A stretch of 64,000 bases of DNA from Lachnospiraceae bacterium (GCA_029008875.1 JAQXJP010000009.1:1-64000); one strand, 5' to 3'. Counted from the stretch's first letter, positions 46,896 to 58,036 are shown. Numbers and translations are program-made. The notes: generated by a model from the sequence alone, not told the origin.

Positions 46896-48866
46896 ATGGA
46901 CCAGACACTGCGTATGCAGGAATTGATCGATCAATTGAATGCGGCCTCCGAGGCATACTATAACGGCAAAGAGGAAATCATCAGCAATTACGAGTGGGAT
47001 GCACTGTTTGATGAGTTGACCCTGCTGGAGAAGGAGAGCGGTATTATTCTCCCGGACAGTCCCACCCAGAAGACCGGATTTGAGGAAAACCAGTCCAATG
47101 GGAAAAAGGAACCTCATGAATTCCCTGCTCTGTCCCTGGCGAAGACCAAGCAGGTGGAAGAATTGCAGAAATGGGCGCAGGATTACCCCATCTGGCTCTC
47201 CTGGAAGTTGGACGGGTTGACTCTGGTGCTGACCTATGACAACGGGAAACTGACCAAGATTTTGACCAGAGGGAACGGCAGCATTGGAACCAACATTACC
47301 CATCTGAAGGATGCTATCGAGGGCTTCCCGCAGCAGATCCCCTACAAGGGACATTTGGTGGTGCGTGGAGAGGCTGCCATTTCCTACACGGATTTTGCAT
47401 TGATTAACGATATGGTGGAGGATGAGGAAGAAAAGTATTCCAACCCGAGAAATCTCGCGTCCGGCACCTTGAATTTGGATGACCCAAGTGAAGTGAAGGC
47501 ACGCCATATCCATTTTCACGCGTTCACCCTGGTTCATCTGGATGAGGAGATGAATTCCTGGGGGCAGCGGATGGATTATTTGGAGCAGATGGGATTTACG
47601 GTGGTGGCTCGGGAGTCCACGACCGGGGCGGATTTGCCGGAGGCTATCGAGCGATGGACCAAGCGTGTGGAGAGCGGTCAGATGGACATCCCGGTGGACG
47701 GGCTTGTTATCTGTTATGACGATATTGTCTATGCTTCCTCGGGCAGTGTGACCGGCCATCACGCCACAAGAGCCGGATATGCATTTAAGTGGCAGGATGA
47801 ATCGGCATGGAGCAAGCTGCATCATATCGAGTGGTCCTGCGCGGTTTCCACTATCTCCCCGGTGGCGGTATTTGAGCCGGTCCAGTTGGAGGGAACCACC
47901 GTCAGCAGAGCCTCTCTGTGCAATATCAGTGAGATTAAGAGATTGGGCCTCGGAAGAGAGTGTATGCTGGAGATTATCAAGGCCAACAAGATTATCCCCA
48001 AGTGTATTTCCGTCAAGGATGCGCTGGGGGAGGTGGAGATCCCGAAACACTGCCCGGTGTGTCAGGCGCCCACAGAGATTCGGGTCAGCCCTAACAGTGG
48101 TACGGAGACGCTCCATTGTACCAACCCGGCCTGTACGGCCAAGCATGTGAAGCGTTTTTCTCGTTTTGTCAGCAAGTACGGCATGGATATCGAGGGTCTT
48201 TCCATTCAGACGCTGCTGCGATTTATCAACGCAGGTTACATCACGGAATTTGCGGATTTGTATCATCTGGACAGGTTCTATGATGAGATACGGAATATGG
48301 AGGGCTTTGGGGAAAAGTCCTGCGAGAATATCCAGGCTGCGGTGGAGAAAAGCCGCCATGTGCATCCCGTGAATCTGATTTTTGCCCTCTGCATTCCCAT
48401 GATCGGCGTGGATGCGGGCAAGAAGCTTGTGAATGCCCTCGGCTTCGACGGATTTTTGGATAGAATGTCCCGTTTTGAGGGATTTGAGGATATCGATGGA
48501 ATCGGGGAGGAAAAGTCCAATTCCATCCTAAAGTGGTACCAAAGCCGTGTGAACCAGGAGCAGCTGCACAACCTGCTGCGGGAAGTGGAGGTGGAGCAGG
48601 TAGCACCGGCGAAAACCGAGGGCGGAACCTGCGCGGGCCAGACCTTCGTCATCACCGGCGACGTGCATCATTTCAGAAACCGGGATGAATTCAAAGCCTT
48701 TGTGGAGATGCAGGGAGGCAAGGTGGCCGGAAGCGTGTCCGGCAAGACCACATATCTGGTGAACAACGATGTGGAGTCGGCTTCCTCCAAGAACCGCAAA
48801 GCCAAAGAGCTTGGGATTCCGATTATCTCCGAGGATACCTTCCTGGAAATGTTCGGGGAGACGTGA
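46896..48866 (+). CDS. ligA: NAD-dependent DNA ligase
   Basis: SWKLDGLTLVL, C4 zinc finger CPVCQAPTEIR...CTNPAC, HhH and C-terminal BRCT region. Confidence 0.92.
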   Translation: MDQTLRMQELIDQLNAASEAYYNGKEEIISNYEWDALFDELTLLEKESGIILPDSPTQKTGFEENQSNGKKEPHEFPALSLAKTKQVEELQKWAQDYPIWLSWKLDGLTLVLTYDNGKLTKILTRGNGSIGTNITHLKDAIEGFPQQIPYKGHLVVRGEAAISYTDFALINDMVEDEEEKYSNPRNLASGTLNLDDPSEVKARHIHFHAFTLVHLDEEMNSWGQRMDYLEQMGFTVVARESTTGADLPEAIERWTKRVESGQMDIPVDGLVICYDDIVYASSGSVTGHHATRAGYAFKWQDESAWSKLHHIEWSCAVSTISPVAVFEPVQLEGTTVSRASLCNISEIKRLGLGRECMLEIIKANKIIPKCISVKDALGEVEIPKHCPVCQAPTEIRVSPNSGTETLHCTNPACTAKHVKRFSRFVSKYGMDIEGLSIQTLLRFINAGYITEFADLYHLDRFYDEIRNMEGFGEKSCENIQAAVEKSRHVHPVNLIFALCIPMIGVDAGKKLVNALGFDGFLDRMSRFEGFEDIDGIGEEKSNSILKWYQSRVNQEQLHNLLREVEVEQVAPAKTEGGTCAGQTFVITGDVHHFRNRDEFKAFVEMQGGKVAGSVSGKTTYLVNNDVESASSKNRKAKELGIPIISEDTFLEMFGET

Positions 48867-48926
48867 TTCGGGAGAGAGGGAAACTTCCGGGCAAATATCA
48901 AGTAGATAGAGAAGAGGATTGAAACA

Positions 48927-49868
48927 ATGCCTATCAAAACACAAAATGCTTTACCGGCAAAAGAAATATTGGAGCGGGAAAATATCTTTGTCATGGACGA
49001 AAACCGTGCAACACATCAGGAGATTCGTCCCCTAAGCATCGCAATTTTAAATCTGATGCCATTGAAGGAGGACACGGAGCTTCAGATTCTGCGCTCCCTA
49101 TCCAACACACCTCTGCAGGTGAATGTGACATTTGTGACCACATCCACCCATGAGTCAACACATACCTCCATGAGTCATCTGAATCAGTTTTATCAGACCT
49201 TCGAGGAGATTCGGGAGGAGAACTTTGACGGATTTATCATCACCGGAGCTCCGGTGGAACTGATGGAGTTCGAGGAGGTGGACTATTGGCCGGAGATGGT
49301 GGAGATTATGGAGTGGACCAAAACCCATGTCACATCCACACTTCATCTGTGCTGGGGCGCTCAGGCAGGACTGTACTATCATTACGGAATTCAAAAACAA
49401 TTGCTGGACCGGAAAATGTTCGGCGTGTACACCCACCGGGTGCTGAACCGCAAGGTGCCTCTGGTCAGAGGGTTCGACGACTATTTCTGTGCGCCCCATT
49501 CCAGACATACCGAGATTCCCCTCCAGGAGGTGCGCAATCATCCGGAACTGACGGTGCTTGCGGATTCGGAGGACGCGGGACTGTTTCTGGCAATCGCCCA
49601 GGATGGCAGACAGATTTTTGTGCAGGGGCATCCCGAGTACGACAGGCTGACGCTGGACAAGGAGTATAAGCGGGATAAGAGCAAGGGGCTTCCCATCGAT
49701 CTGCCGAAGAATTACTACCCGGGGGATGACGATACGCAAAAGCCCTTGCTGCAGTGGCGCTCCCACGGCAACATCCTGTATTCCAACTGGCTCAACTACT
49801 ATGTATATCAGGCAACCCCCTACGAGTTTTTGGATACAGCCCGCAACTTGAGCAAAAAACATCAATAA
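48927..49868 (+). CDS. metA: homoserine O-succinyl/acetyltransferase
   Basis: AILNLMPLKEDTELQILR, GAPVELMEFEEVDYWPE, HLCWGAQAGLYYHYGI, FVQGHPEYD. Confidence 0.95.
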   Translation: MPIKTQNALPAKEILERENIFVMDENRATHQEIRPLSIAILNLMPLKEDTELQILRSLSNTPLQVNVTFVTTSTHESTHTSMSHLNQFYQTFEEIREENFDGFIITGAPVELMEFEEVDYWPEMVEIMEWTKTHVTSTLHLCWGAQAGLYYHYGIQKQLLDRKMFGVYTHRVLNRKVPLVRGFDDYFCAPHSRHTEIPLQEVRNHPELTVLADSEDAGLFLAIAQDGRQIFVQGHPEYDRLTLDKEYKRDKSKGLPIDLPKNYYPGDDDTQKPLLQWRSHGNILYSNWLNYYVYQATPYEFLDTARNLSKKHQ

Positions 49869-49990
49869 TTCAAACTTTCCACACAGGGGGCCAAACGTGT
49901 GGAAAGCTTGAGAAAGAATGTCGGTTGCATATTCCGGCAGTGTTTGGTAGAATAACCATATGTTTTGACAAAAAGGACAGGGTAATTACG

Positions 49991-50782
49991 ATGAAGAGAA
50001 AAGTTTTGGCCGTCGTTGCAATCGCAGTGATGGCATTTGGATTAACCGGATGTTGTATCTCCCATGATTGGCAGGATGCAACCTGTACACAGCCCCAGAC
50101 TTGCAGCAAGTGCGGTAAAACCAAAGGGGAAGCACTTGGACATGAGGAGCAGGGGGAGGCAAATTATCAGACCGGACCCCTTTGTTCCCGCTGTGGAGAG
50201 GAATTGGGTCCAAAGCTGGAAGGTGACTTTGAGAGCCGCGGCTATGTGATCTCAGAGTTGGGAACCAATGTGCCATACATTACTGTGACCCAGAACGGCT
50301 ACGAGACCATCGGCGAGGTGGCACTGACGGAGTGTGAGGTGTCCGAGACCGGTCCCAACGGGGAGAGCGTGGAAGGATATGAGTGGCTGCACACCACCCT
50401 TTATCTTCGTTTTATGGATGAGTCCGCCAAGAATGACGGGGTGAAGTGGCATGTCAGTGCGGAAGACTATTACACCTGCAAGCAGCATGACGATTCCCTG
50501 ACCATCCTGACGGATGATCCGGAGAACAACTACATCTGCAAGCAGTATACGGTAAACTACAACGGTGTGGATTACGACCGGTGTACATACAGCTCCCAGT
50601 TCGTTGACAACGGATGGGGGGAAGACGAAGCTTATACCGCATCCTACGTATACGATTTCTGTGTTCCGGTGGGATATGACGGGGCGGTGATTGCGGTGTA
50701 CAGCGGTGCAACCACATGGGAGGATGGCCAGTACATCTATGATGTGGCGGACAACAATACCATTTTCTTTAAGGTTAGATAA
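49991..50782 (+). CDS. lipoprotein with Cys-rich (CxxC) N-terminal region
   Basis: signal peptide + lipobox LTGC; CTQPQTCSKCGKTKGEALGHEEQ...CSRCGEELG. Confidence 0.75.
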   Translation: MKRKVLAVVAIAVMAFGLTGCCISHDWQDATCTQPQTCSKCGKTKGEALGHEEQGEANYQTGPLCSRCGEELGPKLEGDFESRGYVISELGTNVPYITVTQNGYETIGEVALTECEVSETGPNGESVEGYEWLHTTLYLRFMDESAKNDGVKWHVSAEDYYTCKQHDDSLTILTDDPENNYICKQYTVNYNGVDYDRCTYSSQFVDNGWGEDEAYTASYVYDFCVPVGYDGAVIAVYSGATTWEDGQYIYDVADNNTIFFKVR

Positions 50783-50821
50783 TGATGACATATCAGTGAT
50801 TGCTTACAATCTCTGTATCAG

Positions 50822-50850
50822 GGGAGCTGTCTCGACAGCTCCCTTGATTT
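50822..50850 (+). terminator. rho-independent terminator
   Basis: GGGAGCTGT-ctcg-ACAGCTCCC TTGATTT. Confidence 0.75.
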
Positions 50851-50999
50851 ATATTGGGGTGGAAAAATCTATAAAAAATTAACAACAAAATAACCAAATA
50901 GGCATTGTATTTGTACAAAATTTAGTGTAAAATCTTTATAGGCGTCGGACAAATTTGTTTTACGCAAGAAAAATGCTAAAAAGTTGGAGGTACTAGGTT

Positions 51000-51419
51000 A
51001 TGAGCAATATGTCAGCAAAGATGGTAGCGTCATATTTTCAGAATGAAAATTTGAAGTTTGATATCGATGGAGAGGATGAGGAGATTATCCGTATCAACTT
51101 CAATGCAGATAATGTAGAGTCTGTTCGTATTTCTTTGTTCTTCGACAAAGAGGACAAGAATGTTGCAATTCGTTCGTTCAACATCTGTAAGGTTGAGGAG
51201 GCCAAGAAGGCGAAGATTTATCAGGTGATGTCCAAGCTTAACGATGATTTCCGTTGGGTGAAGTTCAGTATCGATGAGAACGACAACACCGTTACCGCTT
51301 CCACAGATGCTGTAATTCGTATGGATGTTGCAGGAGAAATCTGCTACGAATTAGTATTCAGAATGGTCAATATCGTAGATGATGCTTATCCTGAAATCAT
51401 GAAGGCTCTTTGGGCATAA
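51000..51419 (+). CDS. YbjN-like/type III chaperone-fold protein
   Basis: 139-aa ORF with RBS ggaggta; MVASYFQNENLKFDIDGEDEEIIRINF... pattern. Confidence 0.6.
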   Translation: MSNMSAKMVASYFQNENLKFDIDGEDEEIIRINFNADNVESVRISLFFDKEDKNVAIRSFNICKVEEAKKAKIYQVMSKLNDDFRWVKFSIDENDNTVTASTDAVIRMDVAGEICYELVFRMVNIVDDAYPEIMKALWA

Positions 51420-51492
51420 GAAAGGGATATTTTAGGCAGAGGTGCATCGCAATGCGCCTTTGCCTATATTTTTTTGAGGAGATTTACAAGAG

Positions 51493-54400
51493 ATGGCATA
51501 CGAGAGAGTATATGAAATTGTAGAGAAATTTGCCAAGGAACGGGCGGCCCAGGATGAGGCGTTAACCATGCTTCATCTTCTGTACGGCTATGCGAAGCTG
51601 GCGTCTTTTGATCAGAATATGCTGGGGATGTTTTTCGGGGAGGACGATAAGGAGTCCATCTCCAAGGTGGCTGATTTGTCCGGCTACTTCAAGGAAGCAA
51701 AATTGGATGCGAAACTGATTAAGGATGGCATTCCGATTTTGCTGTTGAGCAATTCCTCCAAGGAGAAGGAACAACAGCGCTGCGAGGAATTCTTACAGAA
51801 ATATTCCTCTGATTCCAACAAAGTGGAACATATCATCCGGGATCTTTTGAAAATGGATTTGCCGGAAATGATTTTGTTCACGGAAGGTCATAAATTGCAG
51901 GACGTATTTGCTTATGTGGATAAGCAGAAGGTGGATACCGGTTCATCACCGAAGAAACCGAGACACGTGGATCCTACCAAGGATGCGCCGAAGCAGGAGG
52001 AGGCGAAGTCCGCAGACACCGCCAAGGGCGACCGGGTGTCCGGAGATCCCGATACCGGACGAGCTGAGGCGAAGGAGGAAGCCGACAAGTCCAAGGAGAC
52101 CAAGAGGACAGACTCCAAAGAGTCCGGGGACTCGGCATCCGAGAGGAAGAATGAAGAGGCGGAGCGCGACGACTTCAAGATACTGATCAAGAAGACCAAG
52201 CAGTTGTACAGTGACTTGCTGGAGAAGGTTAAGGGGCAAGATGACGCGGTTAGGATGTTCGTGCAGGGATATTTCCAGGCGGAGGTGCTCCGCGGGGACG
52301 ATCCGGAACAGAAGAAGCCGGCGGCTACCTTCCTTTTTGCGGGACCTCCCGGAGTGGGCAAGACGCTTCTTGCCAGCAATACAGCGGAGATGTTGGGGCT
52401 TCCGTTTAAGCGCTTTGACATGAGCGAATTCACCAACCCTTCCTCCGTGGATACCTTCATCGGAACGGAGAGTTCCTACAAGGGAGATAAGGGGCAGGTT
52501 ACCCAGTTCGCCAAGGAGAATCCGAGAAGCATCATTCTCTTTGACGAGATTGAGAAGGCACACACGAAAATCATCTATCTGTTCTTGCAGATGTTGGACG
52601 GCGGCGTGCTGACGGATGCCAGAACCAATGAGCAGATTTCCTTCAAGGATACGATTATTATCTTTACCACCAACATCGGTAAGAAATTGTACGAGGGCAT
52701 GAGAGGGACCAATCTCTCCTCCACACCGGCTGCGGTGATTCTGGATGCGCTGCAGACGGAAATCAATCCGGCAACCGGCGAACCGGCTTTCCCGGGTGCA
52801 ATCTGTAGCCGTCTGGCTTCCGGCAATATCATTATGTTCAACCATCTGGGAATCCACACATTGTTGGATATTGTGGAGGGTGAGTTCAACAAGAGCATCA
52901 ACCTTCTGAAGAAGCGCTATGGTTTTGAGATTGAGTTGGATCCGCTTCTTGCGCCCCTGTTCCTGTTCAATCAGAGCGGGGATGTGGATGCCCGGATCGC
53001 AACCGGCAAGAGCGGCCTGCTCATCAAGAATGAGTTGTATGAATTTGGCCGCCATATCAAGAACACCGAGGAGGTGTTTGACAACCTCAAGAAGATACAG
53101 TTTGTGGTTGAGATTCCGGATGATGATGCGGATATCCGCTCTCTGTTTATCAATGAGGAGTGTGTGGATATTCTGGTTGTCACAGACAAGAACATCAGCA
53201 CCTCGGATTACGAGGGAACCAAATTCCGAATCCAGACAGCATCCAATGTGGATGAGGTGATGAACATTGTGAAGACGAAGGATATCGCCTTTGTCATTAT
53301 CGATGTTCTGTATTCCGTGTACGACAGCGACAGAAAGTTCCTGAGCCAGGATGATATCAGCTCCCTTGGCTTGGATTGCTTTGCAGAACTGTGTGAGAAA
53401 GTTTCCGATATGCCAGTCTATCTGGTGGAGAACCAGGAGATGGATCTGGAGGATAAGGCAACCTTCCTCCGCATGGGGGCGAGAGGCTTCCTGAAGGAGA
53501 CCGAGGAGGGAAGCATCAGTTCCAAGGATATCCTGGAATTGGTGGAGAGCGTTCATCTCCAGGAGAGAGCGGACAACCTGGTGCGCCGCGGCCGCGTTGT
53601 CAACTACAATACGGCACAGTATCTGTCCGACGACAACACGCTTGCCATCATACGATTCTACGATTTCAAACTCCGGCAGGCCGTGTCCGGAGACACACAG
53701 AAATTGATGCTTTCCGAGGTCAGCAAACCTACGGATCGCTTCGACGATGTCATCGGTGCGGAGGATGCCAAGAGCGATCTGAAGTTCTTTGTGAATTTCA
53801 TGCAGAACCCGCGCAAGTTTATTCTGGAGGGGCACAAGGCTCCGAAGGGAATCTTGCTCTATGGGCCTCCCGGAACAGGAAAAACCATGCTGGCGAGAGC
53901 TATGGCGGGCGAGTGTAACGTATCCTTCTTCCCCACCACAGCCAACAACTTTTTCAGCAAGTGGGTAGGTGAGACGGAAGAAAACATCCGTAATCTGTTC
54001 GCTTCCGCAAAACGATATGCGCCGTCCATCATCTTCATCGATGAGATCGACGCAATCGGCAAAGAGAGAACCGGTGACAGTTCTGCCCACCACACGGAGA
54101 AAGCACTGAATCAGCTTCTCACGGAGATGGATGGATTCGAGGTGGATCCGAAGCGGCCGGTATTTGTCATTGCCGCTACCAACTTTGATCTGGACGGCAG
54201 CAAATCCGGCAAGTCAAGCTCCATGGACCCGGCATTGATGCGCCGTTTTGACAACCGGATATATGTGGATCTGCCGAAGGAAAAGGAACGTAAGCAGTAC
54301 ATCGAGATGATTCTTCGCAAGAAGAACCTGGAGGGTAAGATCTCCGAGGGTACCATCAACAACCTGGCGGAGAGAACCACGGGAATGAGCCTCGCCATTC

Positions 54401-55071
54401 TGCAGAATATTTTGGAACTGGGATTTAGGAATGCTGCCAAGAAGGGGGAGCCGGTGAACGACGAGATTATGCTGAACGCCTTCGAGGAGTACCAGTATGG
54501 TGAGAAGAGAGAATGGAACGAGGATTACTATCGTTCCGTTGCGGTACATGAATCCGGACATGCTTATCTGAACTGGATTTCAGGCGATGCGCCTTCCTTT
54601 GTGACGATTGTATCCAGAGGGGATTTCGGCGGTTACATGATGCCTGGCAACGGGGAGAAAACTCCCAATTACACCAAGGAACAATTGCTTGGCAAAATCC
54701 GGACCTCCCTGGCGGGAAGAGCCGCAGAGATTGTGTTCTATGGGGAGGAGAGCGGCGTCAACACAGGAGCGTCCTCCGATTTGGAGCACGCCACCCACTA
54801 CGCCATGAACATGGTATGCAGATATGGTATGACGGGCGGAAGTCTCATCAGTTTGAACCCGGAGACCATCTTGAAATCTTCCATGGCCGACGATTTCATC
54901 CAGAAAGTAAATCGCTTGTTGGATGAGGAGATGGCCAACACCATCAAGATTGTAGAGGAAGGGAAAGCGTACATTGAGAACCTCTCCGGACAATTGGTGA
55001 AAGAGAACCAGCTTGTGGGTGAGCGCATTGTGGAGATCTTCGAAAATACCAAAAAACAACTGGGACAATAG
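51493..55071 (+). CDS. fusion: Clp-type AAA+ / receiver-like domain / FtsH-type AAA+ and M41 metalloprotease
   Basis: GPPGVGKT + ILFDEIEKAH (Clp type); DILVVTDKN...FVIIDVLYS...MGARGFLKE (receiver-like); GPPGTGKTMLARAMAGE + IIFIDEIDAIG; VAVHESGHAYLNW (HExxH, M41). Confidence 0.9.
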   Translation: MAYERVYEIVEKFAKERAAQDEALTMLHLLYGYAKLASFDQNMLGMFFGEDDKESISKVADLSGYFKEAKLDAKLIKDGIPILLLSNSSKEKEQQRCEEFLQKYSSDSNKVEHIIRDLLKMDLPEMILFTEGHKLQDVFAYVDKQKVDTGSSPKKPRHVDPTKDAPKQEEAKSADTAKGDRVSGDPDTGRAEAKEEADKSKETKRTDSKESGDSASERKNEEAERDDFKILIKKTKQLYSDLLEKVKGQDDAVRMFVQGYFQAEVLRGDDPEQKKPAATFLFAGPPGVGKTLLASNTAEMLGLPFKRFDMSEFTNPSSVDTFIGTESSYKGDKGQVTQFAKENPRSIILFDEIEKAHTKIIYLFLQMLDGGVLTDARTNEQISFKDTIIIFTTNIGKKLYEGMRGTNLSSTPAAVILDALQTEINPATGEPAFPGAICSRLASGNIIMFNHLGIHTLLDIVEGEFNKSINLLKKRYGFEIELDPLLAPLFLFNQSGDVDARIATGKSGLLIKNELYEFGRHIKNTEEVFDNLKKIQFVVEIPDDDADIRSLFINEECVDILVVTDKNISTSDYEGTKFRIQTASNVDEVMNIVKTKDIAFVIIDVLYSVYDSDRKFLSQDDISSLGLDCFAELCEKVSDMPVYLVENQEMDLEDKATFLRMGARGFLKETEEGSISSKDILELVESVHLQERADNLVRRGRVVNYNTAQYLSDDNTLAIIRFYDFKLRQAVSGDTQKLMLSEVSKPTDRFDDVIGAEDAKSDLKFFVNFMQNPRKFILEGHKAPKGILLYGPPGTGKTMLARAMAGECNVSFFPTTANNFFSKWVGETEENIRNLFASAKRYAPSIIFIDEIDAIGKERTGDSSAHHTEKALNQLLTEMDGFEVDPKRPVFVIAATNFDLDGSKSGKSSSMDPALMRRFDNRIYVDLPKEKERKQYIEMILRKKNLEGKISEGTINNLAERTTGMSLAILQNILELGFRNAAKKGEPVNDEIMLNAFEEYQYGEKREWNEDYYRSVAVHESGHAYLNWISGDAPSFVTIVSRGDFGGYMMPGNGEKTPNYTKEQLLGKIRTSLAGRAAEIVFYGEESGVNTGASSDLEHATHYAMNMVCRYGMTGGSLISLNPETILKSSMADDFIQKVNRLLDEEMANTIKIVEEGKAYIENLSGQLVKENQLVGERIVEIFENTKKQLGQ

Positions 55072-55158
55072 TGTGATTCTGTTTTACATAAGCATTGAAA
55101 TGTGCTACTATAGTACCAGAAAGTACTTTACCGATAAATTTTAAGGGGGAATTTTCCT

Positions 55159-56370
55159 ATGGCTAAAGAAATAGTTGCAATGTTGCTGGCCGGCGGACAG
55201 GGATCGAGACTGTATGCCTTGACCCAAAAGCTTGCGAAACCTGCGGTTCCGTTTGGCGGCAAGTACCGAATTATCGATTTTCCATTATCGAACTGTGTGA
55301 ATTCCGGTATCGACACTGTCGGAATTTTGACACAGTACCAGCCATTCGTATTGAATGAGTATATTGGCAACGGACAACCTTGGGATCTTGACAGATTGTA
55401 TGGCGGGGTACATGTACTCCCTCCTTACCAGAAGGCTTCCGGTTCCGATTGGTATAAGGGAACAGCAAACGCGATATATCAGAACATTTCGTTTATCGAG
55501 AGATACGATCCGGAATATGTCATCATCCTCTCCGGAGACCAGATTTGCAAACAGGATTACAGCGACTTTTTGCGTTTCCACAAGGAGAAGGGGGCAGAGT
55601 TCTCCGTCGCAGTGATGGAAGTGCCCTGGGATGAGGCGTCCCGTTTCGGCCTTATGGTGACCGATGAGGATGACAAGATTACGGAATTCCAGGAGAAACC
55701 GAAGGAGCCCAAGTCCAATCTGGCATCCATGGGTATCTACATATTCAACTGGGATATTCTGCGCCAGTATTTGATTGAGGATGAGGCGGACCCGAATTCC
55801 GAGAATGATTTCGGTAACAATATCATTCCCAACCTTCTTCGTGACGGACGCAAGATGTATGCGTACCGATTCAGCGGATACTGGAAGGATGTGGGAACCA
55901 TCTCCTCCCTCTGGGAAGCCAACATGGAGGTGTTGGACCCGGAGAACAGTGGAATCAATCTGTTTGATGAGGACTGGAAAATATACAGCCGCAATGCGGG
56001 AATGACGGGGCACAGAATCGGTGAGAAAGCCCTGGTTGAGGATGCCATGATCACCGATGGATGCAGTATCCAGGGAACCGTCAGACATTCAATCCTGTTT
56101 TCCGGTGTCACCGTAGAGGAAGGCGCTGTGGTTGAGGATTCTGTTGTCATGGGACGCACAACCATCAAGGCCGGTGCTGTGGTGAGACACAGTATCGTGG
56201 CGGAGAATGTTGTGATTGGAGAGAAGGCCGTGGTCGGTGAGACTCCGGAGGACCCTTCGGACAACAGCAATGTGGCGACAATCGCTTCCAATGTACACAT
56301 TGGTGCACAGGCAATTATCGGACCCAATGCAATGGTGTACGATGATGTTGAGGAAGGAGGCAAACAGTAA
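55159..56370 (+). CDS. glgC: glucose-1-phosphate adenylyltransferase
   Basis: [45 protein letters not shown]. Confidence 0.95.
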   Translation: MAKEIVAMLLAGGQGSRLYALTQKLAKPAVPFGGKYRIIDFPLSNCVNSGIDTVGILTQYQPFVLNEYIGNGQPWDLDRLYGGVHVLPPYQKASGSDWYKGTANAIYQNISFIERYDPEYVIILSGDQICKQDYSDFLRFHKEKGAEFSVAVMEVPWDEASRFGLMVTDEDDKITEFQEKPKEPKSNLASMGIYIFNWDILRQYLIEDEADPNSENDFGNNIIPNLLRDGRKMYAYRFSGYWKDVGTISSLWEANMEVLDPENSGINLFDEDWKIYSRNAGMTGHRIGEKALVEDAMITDGCSIQGTVRHSILFSGVTVEEGAVVEDSVVMGRTTIKAGAVVRHSIVAENVVIGEKAVVGETPEDPSDNSNVATIASNVHIGAQAIIGPNAMVYDDVEEGGKQ

Positions 56371-57518
56371 TGATTAATTCCAAGAAAAATGATGCTTTGG
56401 GTATTATTTTCCCAAACAGCTATGATTCTTTAGTTCCGGAGTTGGTGACAGAGCGAACCATGGCTTCCATTCCTTTTGCGAGCCGTTATCGTTTGGTTGA
56501 TTTCCTGATCTCCAGCATGGTACACAGCGGAATTACCAATATTTCTCTGCTGGTGCGCCAGAATTATCATTCTCTGATGGATCATCTCGGTTCCGGACGG
56601 GAGTGGGATTTGGCCCGGAAAAAGGGTGGTATCAATATATTCCCGCCCTATGCCCAGAAGTCTGTGAAAGTGTTTAACGGTTGGATTGAAGGGTTGGAGA
56701 GCATTAAGGGATTTTTGAACAGTCAGACGGAGAAGTATGTGGTCTTGGCAGATTCCAACTTTGCCATCAACTTTGATTTTACCAAGTTGATTGAAGCCCA
56801 TATTCAATCCGGCGCGGATGCCACTGCGGTGTACCGCAAATCGGAGGTTCCGGAGATTTTCCGGGGATTCCATTCCAACAATCACGATTATTACTACTCC
56901 TACTGCATGAATGAGGAGGGAAGAATTACCAAGATTGATATCAATTCCACACAGCCGGGGGTTGTCAATTTTGGTATGAATATCTATGTGGTGGAGCGGG
57001 AACGCCTGATTGACATGATTGATGAGGCCTATATCCACGGATATACTTACTTCATGAGAGATCTTCTGGCACCCAATGTGAATAAAATGAAGATTCAGGG
57101 GTATTGTTATGAAGGGTATGTTGCTCACATTCACGATATGAAGAGCTACTTCGAGGAGAACATGAAGCTGATGCATGAGGAGAACCTGCAGGCCCTTTTT
57201 GCAGGGGAGCCCATTTACACCAAGATTCGTGATGACAACCCGACCCGCTATCTGCAGGGCTCCAAAGCGAAGAACGTGCTGGTTGCCGATGGTTGTGTCA
57301 TTGAGGGCGAGGTGGAGAACTGCGTGCTCTTTCGAGGCGTTCATATCGGCAAGGGCGCAAAGGTGCGTAACTGTGTATTGATGCAGGATACTGTCATCGA
57401 AGAGAACTGTGATGTGCAGTATGTGATCACGGACAAGAACGTGCGCATCACTGCGGGCAAATACCTTTCCGGCAATGATTCCTACCAGGTATTCGTTGCC
57501 AAGCATCAAACTGTCTGA
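56370..57518 (+). CDS. glgD: glucose-1-phosphate adenylyltransferase subunit GlgD
   Basis: overlaps glgC stop; RTMASIPFASRYRLVDFLISSMVHSGI lacking GGxGxRL. Confidence 0.93.
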   Translation: MINSKKNDALGIIFPNSYDSLVPELVTERTMASIPFASRYRLVDFLISSMVHSGITNISLLVRQNYHSLMDHLGSGREWDLARKKGGINIFPPYAQKSVKVFNGWIEGLESIKGFLNSQTEKYVVLADSNFAINFDFTKLIEAHIQSGADATAVYRKSEVPEIFRGFHSNNHDYYYSYCMNEEGRITKIDINSTQPGVVNFGMNIYVVERERLIDMIDEAYIHGYTYFMRDLLAPNVNKMKIQGYCYEGYVAHIHDMKSYFEENMKLMHEENLQALFAGEPIYTKIRDDNPTRYLQGSKAKNVLVADGCVIEGEVENCVLFRGVHIGKGAKVRNCVLMQDTVIEENCDVQYVITDKNVRITAGKYLSGNDSYQVFVAKHQTV

Positions 57519-57559
57519 TATAATAAATGTCAGAAAATTTCCAAGGAGGCACAATAAGA

Positions 57560-57934
57560 ATGGCTGATAGTAGAAAAACAATTAAGATAAAATCTGACGA
57601 GTCAGGGGAGATCAAGGTAGCGGATGAGGTGATTGCTATTGTGGCCGGTCTTGCAGCAACTGAAGTGGAAGGCGTTAGCTCCATGGCGGGCAACATTACC
57701 AATGAAATCGTCAGCAAGATTGGTATCAAGAATCTCTCAAAGGGCATTATGGTTGAGGTCCTCGAGGGAGAAGTCAAAGTTGATGTTTCCATTAACATTG
57801 CGTACGGGTACAATATCCCGGAAGTGTCCGCCAAGGTTCAGGAGAAAGTCCGGGCGGCAATCGAGAATATGACCGGCTTGACGGTGGCGGTTGTCAATGT
57901 GCGCATTGCCACGGTGGATATGACAAATCAATAA
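57560..57934 (+). CDS. Asp23/Gls24 family envelope stress protein
   Basis: IKVADEVIAIVAGLAATEVEGVSSMAG...GIMVEVLEGEVKVDVSINIAYGYNIPEVSAKVQEKV. Confidence 0.92.
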   Translation: MADSRKTIKIKSDESGEIKVADEVIAIVAGLAATEVEGVSSMAGNITNEIVSKIGIKNLSKGIMVEVLEGEVKVDVSINIAYGYNIPEVSAKVQEKVRAAIENMTGLTVAVVNVRIATVDMTNQ

Positions 57935-58036
57935 ATTGTGCTTTTTTATTGACATATTTTGTAGTATAATTAAGGATGTCCTACGGGCATCCTTTTTTAT
58001 GCGTTAGGGCGGTATATTTTTCATGGGAGATTATGT

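Noticed and set aside
46878-48365. 495-aa - strand ORF opposite ligA
   Set aside because: Antisense shadow of a clear ligA gene.
49872-49911. Inverted repeat CTTTCCACAC...GTGTGGAAAG after metA as a riboswitch
   Set aside because: No T tract and no recognisable riboswitch core; at most a simple hairpin near the metA 3' end.
51946-54093. 715-aa open frame on the - strand opposite the AAA+/M41 fusion gene
   Set aside because: Mirror ORF of a strongly coding + strand gene with clear protein motifs; the antisense translation has no recognisable domains.
56430-57581. 383-aa - strand ORF opposite glgD
   Set aside because: Antisense shadow; His/Ile-rich composition typical of reverse-frame translation.
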